DNA of 8,462 bases, from the NCBI GenBank assembly GCA_002478745.1, contig DLQI01000125.1, positions 1 to 8,462 of the forward strand, in the 5' to 3' direction. The position numbers were made by a program, and so were the translations under genes. Below the pieces are notes generated by a model that saw only the letters and a program-made list of their open reading frames with translations, did not search any database and was not told where the DNA came from. Source of the stretch: Rhodobacteraceae bacterium UBA7436. Lineage in GTDB: Bacteria; Pseudomonadota; Alphaproteobacteria; Rhodobacterales; Rhodobacteraceae. Shown here piece after piece: positions 1 to 6,462 of the stretch; within the stretch, counting starts at the first letter, position 1, and every line of letters begins with the position of its first letter.

Positions 1-194
1 CTGGAAAGTTATCTAAGTAAGCGCTGAGATCGCAAGGTTGCGTTGAAATTTTTTAGAAAATCAATAAAGTGCAATAGTCAGCCTAGAATCATAACAACGG
101 AGAAACTGCGTGGCTACTGCGCAGCTATGATGGTCATGTGAAATTCTGGCCAGCAAGAAACAGGCCGCTGGGTAAACAAAAGAGCTGAGAATTC
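1..194. other. Non-coding stretch with no recognisable gene
   Basis: I see no convincing ORF, RNA gene, terminator hairpin or repeat here on either strand. On the minus strand it follows directly after the decayed exporter gene at 195-524. It may therefore contain the more diverged second half of that gene, but I could not follow any family-specific residues past position 195 in any frame. The window edge cuts the stretch, so what lies further left is unknown. Confidence 0.5.
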
Positions 195-524
195 TCACCT
201 ACCCTTCCAACGACGAGAAAGGGCGATGCCTAGCACCGTTAGTATGATAGTCTCAGGAAGGCTGACAAATGTCTTAGCCCCAAGAAACATGCCAGATACG
301 GTTCTGATTGCGAACAAATAAACGATCCGCCATTAGATATAGCGCTAAAAGAAAAAGGTGAGCGGATGCCAAGATGCAGCTGCAAACGCGGATTGTAAGA
401 GAATAGCGGCTTAGACTGACAGTACAGAAAGAGATACAAACAGCAAGTTGCAGGCTCCACCTATTGCGCAGGCAGAGTTTACGAAAGCAGCGCAAAAGCT
501 GCCCAAGATTATAAGAAGGGCCAT
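195..524 (-). pseudogene. Decayed TauE/SafE (TSUP) family membrane exporter, N-terminal half
   Basis: Reading down the minus strand from the ATG at 524-522, a single frame gives a hydrophobic, exporter-like sequence interrupted by nonsense codons at 413-411 (TAA), 347-345 (TAG) and 335-333 (TAA), and ended by TGA at 197-195. Reading through the stops gives about 109 codons. Family-like segments appear in the right order: a first membrane helix followed by an AIGGA glycine motif near residue 20, LLQSAFAAAS near 42-51, an aromatic RYI-x-WRIV segment at 61-68, and FVSLPETIILTVLGIAL near 86-102. TSUP proteins are usually about 240-260 residues, so only the first half is recognisable. The frame is preserved, so decay was by point mutation rather than indels. 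A good Shine-Dalgarno (AGAAGGA) sits just after ligC; the nearest ATG lies about 17 bases beyond it, while an in-frame ATA is better spaced, so the original start may also have mutated. The position next to ligC suggests a former pathway-linked anion transporter, which is inference. The family call comes from recalled motif patterns, not a search. Confidence 0.6.
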
Positions 525-562
525 AGGGTTTATTATGGTGGTCCTTCTCTGTGTTTGTTAGT

Positions 563-1507
563 CTATCTGAACGATTTTTCGATCTGGTCCAGCGTACGCA
601 TCGCATTAAGGGTATCATGGACCGATCCATTCGGTTCACGGCCTTCACGAATGGCTGCAATGAATTCGCGGTCGATCAGTTCGATCCCGTTGTTAGATAC
701 GGCCACATCGCTCAGGTTAATTTGGTTTTCACGCCCGTCGTACAGGTCGTCATACCGCGCCAGATAAGTACCATTGTCACAAATGTAGCGGAAGAACGTG
801 CCTAAAGGCCCGTCATTGTTGAAAGATAGCGACAACGTACAAACCGCGCCGGATGGTGTTTTCAGCCCGATTGACATGTCCATAGCAATGCCCAGTTCCG
901 GATGGCGCGGCCCCTGCAGGCCGAAACATTCAGATGCCACTTCGCCCGTTTGATATTGAAACAGGTCCACCGTGTGGCAAGCGTGATGCCACAGCAAGTG
1001 ATCCGTCCAGCTGCGCGGTTCACCTTTGGCGTTCATGTTGGACCGGCGAAAGAAGTAAGTTTGCACATCCATCTGCTGCACCTTTAATTCGCCTGCAGCA
1101 ATCTTGTTTTGGATCCACTGGTGGGATGGGTTAAACCGGCGTACCTGACCGGCCATGGCTAGAACGCCCGTTTCCGTTTGCACTGCACAAATGCGTTCGC
1201 TGTCTTTCAAGCTGTCAGCCATGGGAATTTCGATCAACACAGGTTTGCCTGCTTTCATGCAAGTTACCGCTTGATCGGCGTGCATTTGGGTTGGTGTTGC
1301 CAGAATGACCGCATCCACATCATCGCGGTCGAGGCAGTCATCCAAAGAAGTTGATGCATGAGCAATGCCGCGTTCCTGTGCCAAGGCTTCGATCTTTGAT
1401 TGTTTTGGGCCCATGATAGAGGTGACTCTTACATCATCAATGGCGTCCAAAGCTTCCAGGTGTTTAATTCCGAATGCGCCGTAGGCGCCTGCTACGCAGA
1501 TTCTCAT
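563..1507 (-). CDS. ligC: 4-carboxy-2-hydroxymuconate-6-semialdehyde dehydrogenase LigC
   Basis: LigC is the cytoplasmic NAD(P)-dependent enzyme that oxidises the cyclic hemiacetal of CHMS, the ring-cleavage product, to 2-pyrone-4,6-dicarboxylate. The 314-residue protein has the Gfo/Idh/MocA layout: an N-terminal Rossmann domain with GAYGAFG at residues 7-13, the ATPTQMHA strand-loop at 70-77, and a C-terminal alpha/beta domain from about 125. The family's usual EKP motif is replaced by EIP at 93-95, so the lysine typical of sugar dehydrogenases of this fold is absent; I believe this is normal for LigC. A histidine-rich segment (DHLLWHHACHTVD, 169-181) lies where the family carries its catalytic histidine. 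Length matches known LigC proteins of about 315 residues. The ATG lies 11 bases after the ligB stop with a TAAGGA ribosome binding site, so it is the third intact gene of the minus-strand operon. The gene looks intact, and the role is firmly supported by ligAB immediately upstream. Confidence 0.93.
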   Translation of the reverse strand: MRICVAGAYGAFGIKHLEALDAIDDVRVTSIMGPKQSKIEALAQERGIAHASTSLDDCLDRDDVDAVILATPTQMHADQAVTCMKAGKPVLIEIPMADSLKDSERICAVQTETGVLAMAGQVRRFNPSHQWIQNKIAAGELKVQQMDVQTYFFRRSNMNAKGEPRSWTDHLLWHHACHTVDLFQYQTGEVASECFGLQGPRHPELGIAMDMSIGLKTPSGAVCTLSLSFNNDGPLGTFFRYICDNGTYLARYDDLYDGRENQINLSDVAVSNNGIELIDREFIAAIREGREPNGSVHDTLNAMRTLDQIEKSFR

Positions 1508-1518
1508 AATTTTAGTCC

Positions 1519-2373
1519 TTAGTCGTTTACATTTTCAAGAATGATGTGACCTACAGCGGTGTTGGATGCAGGGACGTGATAATGTCGGTGCACCTCTTCC
1601 ACTTCGTCATCGAGTGCTCCGCGCATCACGTGCCACATCACCATTTCCACTCCTTCGGATCCTGCTTCGCGCAGATACTCAACATGTTGAGTTTGGGACA
1701 GGGCAACCGGATCAGACGTCAGACGATCCAAAAACTGTTTGTCCCACTCTGCATTAATCAGTCCCGCGCGTTTGTATTGCAACTGATGGCTCATCCCGCC
1801 GGTACCAAAAATCACAACATTCAGGTCTTCGTCAAAGCTTTCTACAGCGCGGCGGATCGCCTTTCCAAGGTTGTAGCAGCGATTGCCTGTTGGCGGTGGA
1901 TACTGTACCACATTCACACACAAAGGGATTACCAAGCAGGGCCATTCATCATCAACGCCTTTGTCACCAAACATCACAGAAAGAGGCACGGTCAGACCAT
2001 GGTCTACTTCCATTTCGTTCATGACGGTGATGTCAAACTCATCTAGAATCAAGGACTGCGCAATATGGCTGGCGAATACCTGGTGGTTTTTGACCACAGG
2101 TACAGGCCGCGGCCCCCAACCTTCGTCCGCAGGTGAAAACTCTGCAGCACATCCCAGTGCAAATGTCGGAATGCAAGATGCATCAAAGACAGTACAATGA
2201 TCATTATAGACAAGGAAAATAACATCAGCTTTTTGCGCCTTCATCCATTCACGAGATTTTTCAAACCCATCGAAAACTGGTACCCAATACGGCTGATCTG
2301 TAATGCCTTGATCCATCGCCACACCGATGGCTGGGACGTGGGAACAGCCCACACCTGCGGTTATACGTGCCAT
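1519..2373 (-). CDS. ligB: Protocatechuate 4,5-dioxygenase, beta (catalytic) subunit LigB
   Basis: LigB is the catalytic subunit of the extradiol dioxygenase that opens protocatechuate between C4 and C5 using non-haem Fe(II) and O2, giving CHMS. The 284-residue sequence belongs to the class III (LigB) extradiol family. Residues corresponding to the known iron ligands are present: His12 (GCSHVPAIG), His59 (YNDHC) and Glu243 (GSEGVEMVMW). His196 in TGGMSHQLQ matches the proposed catalytic acid/base. The protein ends soon after AVGHIILEN, a typical family C-terminus. Its start overlaps the ligA stop by one base (TAATG), preceded by a purine-rich AGAGGGGG ribosome binding site, so the two subunits of this alpha2beta2 enzyme are translationally coupled. 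Nothing suggests damage. A gallate dioxygenase (a single LigB-LigA fusion) is ruled out because the subunits are separate genes. Confidence 0.96.
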   Translation of the reverse strand: MARITAGVGCSHVPAIGVAMDQGITDQPYWVPVFDGFEKSREWMKAQKADVIFLVYNDHCTVFDASCIPTFALGCAAEFSPADEGWGPRPVPVVKNHQVFASHIAQSLILDEFDITVMNEMEVDHGLTVPLSVMFGDKGVDDEWPCLVIPLCVNVVQYPPPTGNRCYNLGKAIRRAVESFDEDLNVVIFGTGGMSHQLQYKRAGLINAEWDKQFLDRLTSDPVALSQTQHVEYLREAGSEGVEMVMWHVMRGALDDEVEEVHRHYHVPASNTAVGHIILENVND

Positions 2374-2777
2374 TAATTTTCCCCCTCTTTATCCCATTCG
2401 TGTTGATACCGATTGCCGTCTGGTGAACGTCCGCCCGCAACCATCATGGCGCGATAGGCTTCGTTGCCCATGCCCGTCATCAATCCTGCAAGTTGCTGAA
2501 AATTGATACCGTCATTGGCGGCAAGCTTACTGGTGTAGTAGATGTTGCCACCCAGTTCGAGCAGTCGATTCCAATCCCTTTCTAAAACCGCCTGACGTTG
2601 TTCAGTGGTCACTGGATATTTGTCGAGATATGCCGCTTCATCTGTGTTGAAGGCGTCGCGATTGTTTGCAAGTCGCAGCGAAATGCAAAACTGGTTCAGT
2701 TGATACCCTTTACGCCCACGATCTGCGTCGAACACAAAGGTGCCTGGAATATCCTCGTAGTCTTTATTCAGCGCCAT
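2373..2777 (-). CDS. ligA: Protocatechuate 4,5-dioxygenase, alpha subunit LigA
   Basis: LigA is the small helical subunit that caps the active site of LigB in the protocatechuate 4,5-dioxygenase heterotetramer. The 134-residue protein shows the family order: DIPGTFVFDADRGRKGYQLN at residues 9-28, an AAYLDKY segment near 48-54, a RDWNRLLELGGNIYY segment around 67-81, and the TGMGNEAYRAMM helix near the C-terminus. Known LigA proteins are about 120-140 residues, so it is full length. The ATG at 2777 has an AAAGGAA ribosome binding site 7 bases upstream and lies three bases after the stop of the broken oxidoreductase gene. It is thus the first intact gene of the lig operon, and because the preceding gene's translation now stops early at 3059, its expression could suffer some polarity. 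The last base of its stop codon region is shared with the ligB start. Confidence 0.95.
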   Translation of the reverse strand: MALNKDYEDIPGTFVFDADRGRKGYQLNQFCISLRLANNRDAFNTDEAAYLDKYPVTTEQRQAVLERDWNRLLELGGNIYYTSKLAANDGINFQQLAGLMTGMGNEAYRAMMVAGGRSPDGNRYQHEWDKEGEN

Positions 2778-2780
2778 GGC

Positions 2781-3571
2781 CTATTCCTTTCTGCTATTGG
2801 TTAGGGCCGCAGCAGCAGCCATTTGTGATTTTAGGTCTAAATCGCGCAGGGTTTTTGCGACTTCTGTCACCTCGGCGGCCCAACGGGTTTGATGGATGGC
2901 AGAGCATTCTGGTATATGAGGTGTAAGGCGATACCAACCGAAACTCGGATAACTGCGGTAGAGCGATGCTAAAATATAATCTTGTATCACTGCTTTTTGG
3001 CCTGCAAGAAAACATTCTAGCGTAAGCGCCCCTGACCCCTTGACCATGATGGATCGTGTCATTGCTGCGGTCCTGCAGATTGTGCGCCCATGCACAGATC
3101 CGTCATCACTGCTTGGACAGCCGCTGTGTGTGGACCCGCAATGAAGCAAGGGGATTGGCGCAGTTTAGGGTGTGCCGAGGTCAATGTAGCTAAGTCGGCA
3201 TATCGTCCACCTGCAGCTTCTATTAATTTTGCTGGCCTGCGTTTTGTTTTGGCGGCACAGCTTTTGTAGTCAAAGTAAAGCGCGCTATTCATGTGCTCGG
3301 ATGCTAAGGCTTTGGTTGCATGCTCTGTTTGATTTGCTGGCACTAATGAAAACATGATATCTGTTTCCTTGCACGTATCTTGGCAGTCAAGGATCGCTTT
3401 GGCTCCAAACTTTCTATAGTCAGCCTCCTTTCTGGCAAGGTCCTGCACATCTGTCTTGATGTCATGAACCGAAAACAGTGAGTTCTTTCCGGCAAACTTT
3501 GATCCAGACACAAACTCTCGTGCAGCCTCACCGAACGCAATCAAAGTTACTTTTCTGTCGTATTTTGCCAA
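2781..3571 (-). pseudogene. Frameshifted NAD(P)-dependent oxidoreductase with DUF1932-type C-terminal domain
   Basis: This is the remnant of a 6-phosphogluconate/beta-hydroxyacid dehydrogenase-like enzyme. The first part runs to a stop at 3061-3059 and carries the Rossmann start (KVTLIAFGEAAREF), a SLV strand and the GPHTAA region. The second part, in the next frame down to 2783-2781, carries the all-alpha C-terminal domain (MTRSIMVKG, ALTLECFLA, EVAKTLRDLD). At about 3062-3070 the text passes straight from AGPQ to MTRS. Intact relatives have about eight residues here ending in an IK with the catalytic lysine, so a deletion of 3n+1 bases (probably 22 or 25) appears to have removed that motif and shifted the frame. 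Other decay signs are loss of the third glycine in the nucleotide motif, a lysine in FDYKSCAAK where an asparagine is usual, and no ATG start. The most plausible start is TTG at 3571 with AAGGTG 9 bases upstream; TTG at 3589 is an alternative. The substrate was never clear from sequence. Placement before ligA suggests a former accessory role in aromatic catabolism (inference). Confidence 0.8.
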
Positions 3572-3589
3572 GACGTTGTACACCTTCAA

Positions 3590-3679
3590 TTCCCGCTGAT
3601 GTAAGCATGAATCCCGATATAACTGCCAATCGAATTGACCAAATCGGTATTGAGAAATGCTATAGCCAGAGGATTCGCG
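3590..3679 (-). promoter_or_regulatory. Probable control region upstream of the lig operon, with a CAATCGAATTG dyad
   Basis: These 90 bases separate the regulator's stop from the broken oxidoreductase and are the only non-coding gap upstream of ligABC on the minus strand. A near-perfect inverted repeat, CAATCGAATTG, lies at 3627-3637. Read in the direction of lig transcription it contains AATTCGA, also found in front of the galB operon at 4945-4951. A weak sigma70-like match (TTTGGT, 16 bases, TATATC) can be read just downstream of it. None of this is decisive: a shared 7-mer is expected by chance at about this frequency, and the genes might instead be co-transcribed with the regulator. Confidence 0.3.
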
Positions 3680-4909
3680 TTAGCAGGGAGTTTCATTCAG
3701 TTTGGCCTGTTGACGAAGAAAATCAATAAACTGCTGCTGGGTTTTTGTTGGTGTCCAATTCCTGCGAAAGGTCAAGCCTATGTTCCGCTTATGGCCAGAT
3801 AATCGAATATTAAGCGGAATAATAGACCCCAACTGTGCATCGACGTGAACCTGGTGCCGGGACACGATTGAAACGTAGTTTCCTTGTGCCAACACACCGC
3901 GCAGAACTGCTAAGGAGGATGAGACGACTCGAACTGGCGTTTCTGGCCGGTCCTGAATGCGAAGTTTTTCAAATAAAAACTGCCCTGCTGGTGTTTCTTT
4001 GGGGGGCGCAATCCAAGGAAAATCCAATGTGTCTTCTAATGTTAATGTTAAACCACGGCTTTTTGCCAAAGGATGGCTGGGATGTGCTACGACTGCCAAC
4101 GCGTCCTGGAACAAGAACTCTTGTTCCACATCATCCGCCGGGGCCGGATTGCGCAACGCGCCTATCAGGCAATCCAAATCCCCTTCACGTAACGACCGCA
4201 GCAATCCTGAATACCGGCCTTCAAGCACGCGAATTTGGAACCCTGAAACCTGGCTGACCATCGAATGAATGGCTTTGGGCACAATTGTTGTGCGTGCCAA
4301 TGGCAAGCTCCCAAGCACGAAGTTCCCGCAATCGTGCCCCAGTTCATGACTGATTTCTTCCAATCCCTGGCGCAACTCTGTCTCGGCTAATTTTGCTCTG
4401 ATCACAAACGCTTCTGCAGCGGCGGTCAGCTGAACACCTGACGGACTGGCTGCGAAAAACGGCAATCCTGCTACAGCTTCTAAACTTCTAGCTGTTCGAT
4501 GAACTGTCGGCTGTGACAAACCCAATGCGTTGGCCGCAACTGAGAAGCTGCCAGTGTTTGCAATTGCGATAAGGTTGCGCAATTGCGATGCCGTCACCAG
4601 TTTGTCAAAGTCAGACTTGATTTGGGTTTTGCCGCCACCCGTTTTTAGGGCCACATAGGATCCATCTTTCAGATGAGACAGGGCCCGCTGTGCGCGTTTG
4701 GCAAACAACTCACCGCAGTTGTTCAAGACCGCCTGTCGCCGATCCCGTTTCAACAAAGACGTCCCGACATCTTTTTCGAGGCTGGTAATCGCTTGGGTCG
4801 CTGCGGGTTGGGATAAATGGCAAAGGTCAGCCGCTAGTGTCACAGACCCTGTCCGTGCTGTTTCCAAAAATACACGTATATGACGCAAGTTTGGAAATCC
4901 GCCGCGCAT
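3680..4909 (-). CDS. LysR-type transcriptional regulator with two tandem helix-turn-helix domains
   Basis: The likely pathway regulator. LysR regulators are normally about 300 residues with one N-terminal winged helix-turn-helix and a periplasmic-binding-protein-like effector domain; this one has 409. The first DNA-binding domain spans about residues 7-66 (NLRHIRVFLETARTGSVTLA, then SQPAATQAITSLEKDVG). A second complete copy spans about 108-167 (SQLRNLIAIANTGSFSVAAN, then LSQPTVHRTARSLE), joined by a glycine/lysine-rich linker at 85-103. Both copies keep the LSQP turn and a hydrophobic recognition-helix pattern, so neither looks degenerate. The effector domain follows from about 195 to 400 (FVLGSLPLARTTIVPKAI, DLDCLIGALR, VVAHPSHPLA). 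The ATG at 4909 has a strong GGGGGCAC binding site, and the HTH begins close after it, so the start is secure. It is divergent from galB and lies upstream of the lig operon, the usual position for a regulator responding to protocatechuate or a ring-cleavage product (effector inferred). It plays the role of LigR/PmdR, but I cannot claim orthology, so no symbol is given. Confidence 0.9.
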   Translation of the reverse strand: MRGGFPNLRHIRVFLETARTGSVTLAADLCHLSQPAATQAITSLEKDVGTSLLKRDRRQAVLNNCGELFAKRAQRALSHLKDGSYVALKTGGGKTQIKSDFDKLVTASQLRNLIAIANTGSFSVAANALGLSQPTVHRTARSLEAVAGLPFFAASPSGVQLTAAAEAFVIRAKLAETELRQGLEEISHELGHDCGNFVLGSLPLARTTIVPKAIHSMVSQVSGFQIRVLEGRYSGLLRSLREGDLDCLIGALRNPAPADDVEQEFLFQDALAVVAHPSHPLAKSRGLTLTLEDTLDFPWIAPPKETPAGQFLFEKLRIQDRPETPVRVVSSSLAVLRGVLAQGNYVSIVSRHQVHVDAQLGSIIPLNIRLSGHKRNIGLTFRRNWTPTKTQQQFIDFLRQQAKLNETPC

Positions 4910-5035
4910 GTGCCCCCTATAGCTTTTTGTGATCTCTTCTTCTTAATTCGAAATAGGCAAATGTCTCATGCGCAAACTATACTGGTAAGGTATCGGTTGG
5001 CAATGGCCACGAACCAAGTAAAAGGTGTGAAAACG
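4910..5035. promoter_or_regulatory. Divergent control region between the LysR regulator and galB
   Basis: This 126-base gap must hold the promoters of the regulator (minus) and the gal/lig operon (plus). A good -10 hexamer for the plus strand, TATACT, is at 4978-4983, with a weak -35, TAGGCA, at 4954-4959 (18-base spacer). A weak -35 with a strong -10 is what an activator-dependent promoter would show. A dyad, TAATTCGAAATA at 4944-4955 (10 of 12 bases symmetric), fits a LysR-type T-N11-A site from T4943 to A4955 and overlaps the -35. ATAG at 4953-4956 and CTAT at 4977-4980 form a second, looser symmetry across the promoter. The regulator's own promoter is not clear to me. Confidence 0.5.
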
Positions 5036-5773
5036 ATGTCCGACAAAAAAACAGCATTGGTGATCAGCGCCCATTCTGCTGACTTCGTTTGGCGAGCGGG
5101 CGGTGCGATAGCACTGCATCAGGCCAAGGGGTATGAAGTGACGGTCGCTTGTTTGTCCTACGGTGAACGTGGTGAAAGTGCGAAGCTATGGAAACAAGAC
5201 GGAATGACCTTGGATAAGGTCAAAACTGAACGCCGCAAGGAAGCGGAAAATGCAGCAGCAGCTTTGGGCGTGAACGACATTCGGTTCTTTGACGTTGGGG
5301 ATTATCCGCTGGATTTGGGTCGTGAAACTCAGGACCGTATGGTCGATGTGATCCGCGAAGTGCAGCCGAAATTTATGATGTCCCATTCGAAATGGGATCC
5401 CTACAATACAGATCATATGAACACGACACAGTTCGCGCTGGAATGTCGGATGATCGCGCAAGCGTGGGGACATAATCCCAAGCAAAAAGTTCTTGGTGCG
5501 CCGCAGCTGTATCTGTTTGAACCACACCAGACGGAGCAGATGGAATGGAAGCCGACTACGTTCTTGGACATAACTGAAGTTTGGGACAAAAAATGGGCTG
5601 CAATCCAATGCATGCAGGGCCAAGAACACTTGTGGAATTTCTATAAGAATGTCGCTGAAAATCGCGCCAATCATTTCCGTCGGAACTCGGGCGGTCAAGC
5701 GGGCGGTCGCGCTGCTAAATACGCGGAAGGGTTCGAAACGGTCTTTCCCCGCACTGTGGATGAATTGGAATGA
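5036..5773 (+). CDS. galB: 4-oxalomesaconate hydratase GalB (PIG-L/LmbE-type, zinc-dependent)
   Basis: GalB hydrates 4-oxalomesaconate to 4-carboxy-4-hydroxy-2-oxoadipate, the step before the aldolase. The 245-residue protein has the PIG-L/LmbE deacetylase fold start: a short strand, then AHSADFVWRAGGAI at residues 12-25. His13 and Asp16 would be zinc ligands of the AHxxD motif, which is AHPDD in deacetylases. The third ligand is probably His127 in NTDHMNTTQ. The ERRKEAENAAAALG helix at 66-79 is also typical of the fold. I chose ATG 5036 because AAAGGTGTG lies about 8 bases upstream and the protein then begins just before the first strand. The frame stays open upstream to 4880, but that 52-residue extension overlaps the regulator gene and shows no family features. 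First gene of the plus-strand operon, its TGA overlaps the ligK ATG (ATGA). A sugar deacetylase is possible from fold alone, but the neighbours and the AHSAD variant favour GalB strongly. Confidence 0.92.
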   Translation: MSDKKTALVISAHSADFVWRAGGAIALHQAKGYEVTVACLSYGERGESAKLWKQDGMTLDKVKTERRKEAENAAAALGVNDIRFFDVGDYPLDLGRETQDRMVDVIREVQPKFMMSHSKWDPYNTDHMNTTQFALECRMIAQAWGHNPKQKVLGAPQLYLFEPHQTEQMEWKPTTFLDITEVWDKKWAAIQCMQGQEHLWNFYKNVAENRANHFRRNSGGQAGGRAAKYAEGFETVFPRTVDELE

Positions 5774-6462
5774 CCTACCCAGCAGGCACAACAGGCGTTG
5801 TGGTTCGAAACATTGACCGTGCGGATCAAGCCGTTGTTGACGGTCTGGCCGCATGCGGGGTTGCCACGGTCCACGAAGCGCAGGGGCAGAAAGGGTTGCT
5901 GGCTGATTACATGCGGCCAATCTTTATTGGTGCGCGGATTGCTGGGTCGGCGGTTACGATCCTCGCGCCTCCCTGTGATAATTGGATGATCCATGTGGCG
6001 ATTGAACAGTTGCAGCCCGGCGACGTGATGGTGTTGGGCACCACCACTCCATCGAACGCTGGTTATTTCGGTGATTTGCTTGCGACCTCCGCCATTGCAC
6101 GCGGGTGTCGTGGATTGATCATTGATGCCGGCGTGCGGGATGTGCGAGACCTGACTGAAATGGGCTTTCCTGTATGGTCTAAGGCGGTGCATGCGCAAGG
6201 TACGATCAAGGAAACACTGGGGTCCGTAAATATCCCAGTCGTCTGTGCGGAAGAACTAATCAATCCGGGCGATATAGTTGTGGCTGACGATGATGGAGTT
6301 TGCGTGGTGCGCCGCGATGAAGCAGCAGATGTTTTGGCCAAAGCCCAAGCACGGGAAGCGAACGAAGGTGCGAAACGGGCCCAGTTTGAAGCAGGCGAGT
6401 TGGGCCTTGATATTTATAACATGCGCAAACGTTTGGCTGAGAAAGGCTTAAAGTATGTCTGA
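5770..6462 (+). CDS. ligK: 4-carboxy-4-hydroxy-2-oxoadipate (CHA) aldolase / oxaloacetate decarboxylase LigK
   Basis: This class II, divalent-metal-dependent aldolase cleaves CHA to pyruvate and oxaloacetate, ending the pathway; family members also decarboxylate oxaloacetate. The 230-residue protein belongs to the RraA-like fold. It shows the defining D-x20-R-D motif exactly: Asp102 in GYFGDLL, then Arg123-Asp124 in DAGVRDVRDL. The numbering agrees with that reported for the Pseudomonas HMG/CHA aldolase, where this arginine and aspartate handle substrate and metal. The VATVHEAQG loop at 31-39 and GDIVVADDDGVCVV at about 167-180 are also typical. Length fits the family (about 225-240). It starts within the galB stop (ATGA) and its last 8 bases overlap the next gene, so translation is coupled on both sides. 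Other RraA-like proteins inhibit RNase E, but they lack this full motif and context. Synonyms in other organisms are galC and proA. Confidence 0.94.
   Translation: MTYPAGTTGVVVRNIDRADQAVVDGLAACGVATVHEAQGQKGLLADYMRPIFIGARIAGSAVTILAPPCDNWMIHVAIEQLQPGDVMVLGTTTPSNAGYFGDLLATSAIARGCRGLIIDAGVRDVRDLTEMGFPVWSKAVHAQGTIKETLGSVNIPVVCAEELINPGDIVVADDDGVCVVRRDEAADVLAKAQAREANEGAKRAQFEAGELGLDIYNMRKRLAEKGLKYV

Noticed and set aside
333..413. Stop-codon recoding in the exporter-like gene
   Set aside because: Both TAA and TAG occur, there is no supporting element, and the intact genes nearby use stops normally. Ordinary decay is simpler.
274..660. 128-codon minus-strand frame starting inside ligC
   Set aside because: Its first third is the ligC end in another frame, and the hydrophobic remainder is the decayed exporter read out of frame; the exporter-like motifs are all in the frame starting at 524.
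1546..2046. 166-codon plus-strand frame
   Set aside because: It is entirely antisense to ligB and histidine- and cysteine-rich in a way typical of shadow translations.
3059..3149. Programmed frameshift in the oxidoreductase gene
   Set aside because: I see no slippery heptamer or stimulatory structure, and shifting frame would still leave about eight conserved residues missing at the junction, so a deletion explains it better.
3835..4257. 140-codon plus-strand frame opposite the regulator
   Set aside because: It is antisense to the effector domain of an intact LysR gene, with no ribosome binding site or family pattern that I can see.
4880..5035. Upstream extension of galB by 52 residues in the same frame
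   Set aside because: It overlaps the start of the divergent regulator and the promoter region, has no family features, and a well-placed ribosome binding site points to ATG 5036.
5186..5920. Long 244-codon open frame on the minus strand
   Set aside because: It lies antisense to galB and ligK, both with clear catalytic motifs, and its sequence has no recognisable domain. It is a shadow frame.
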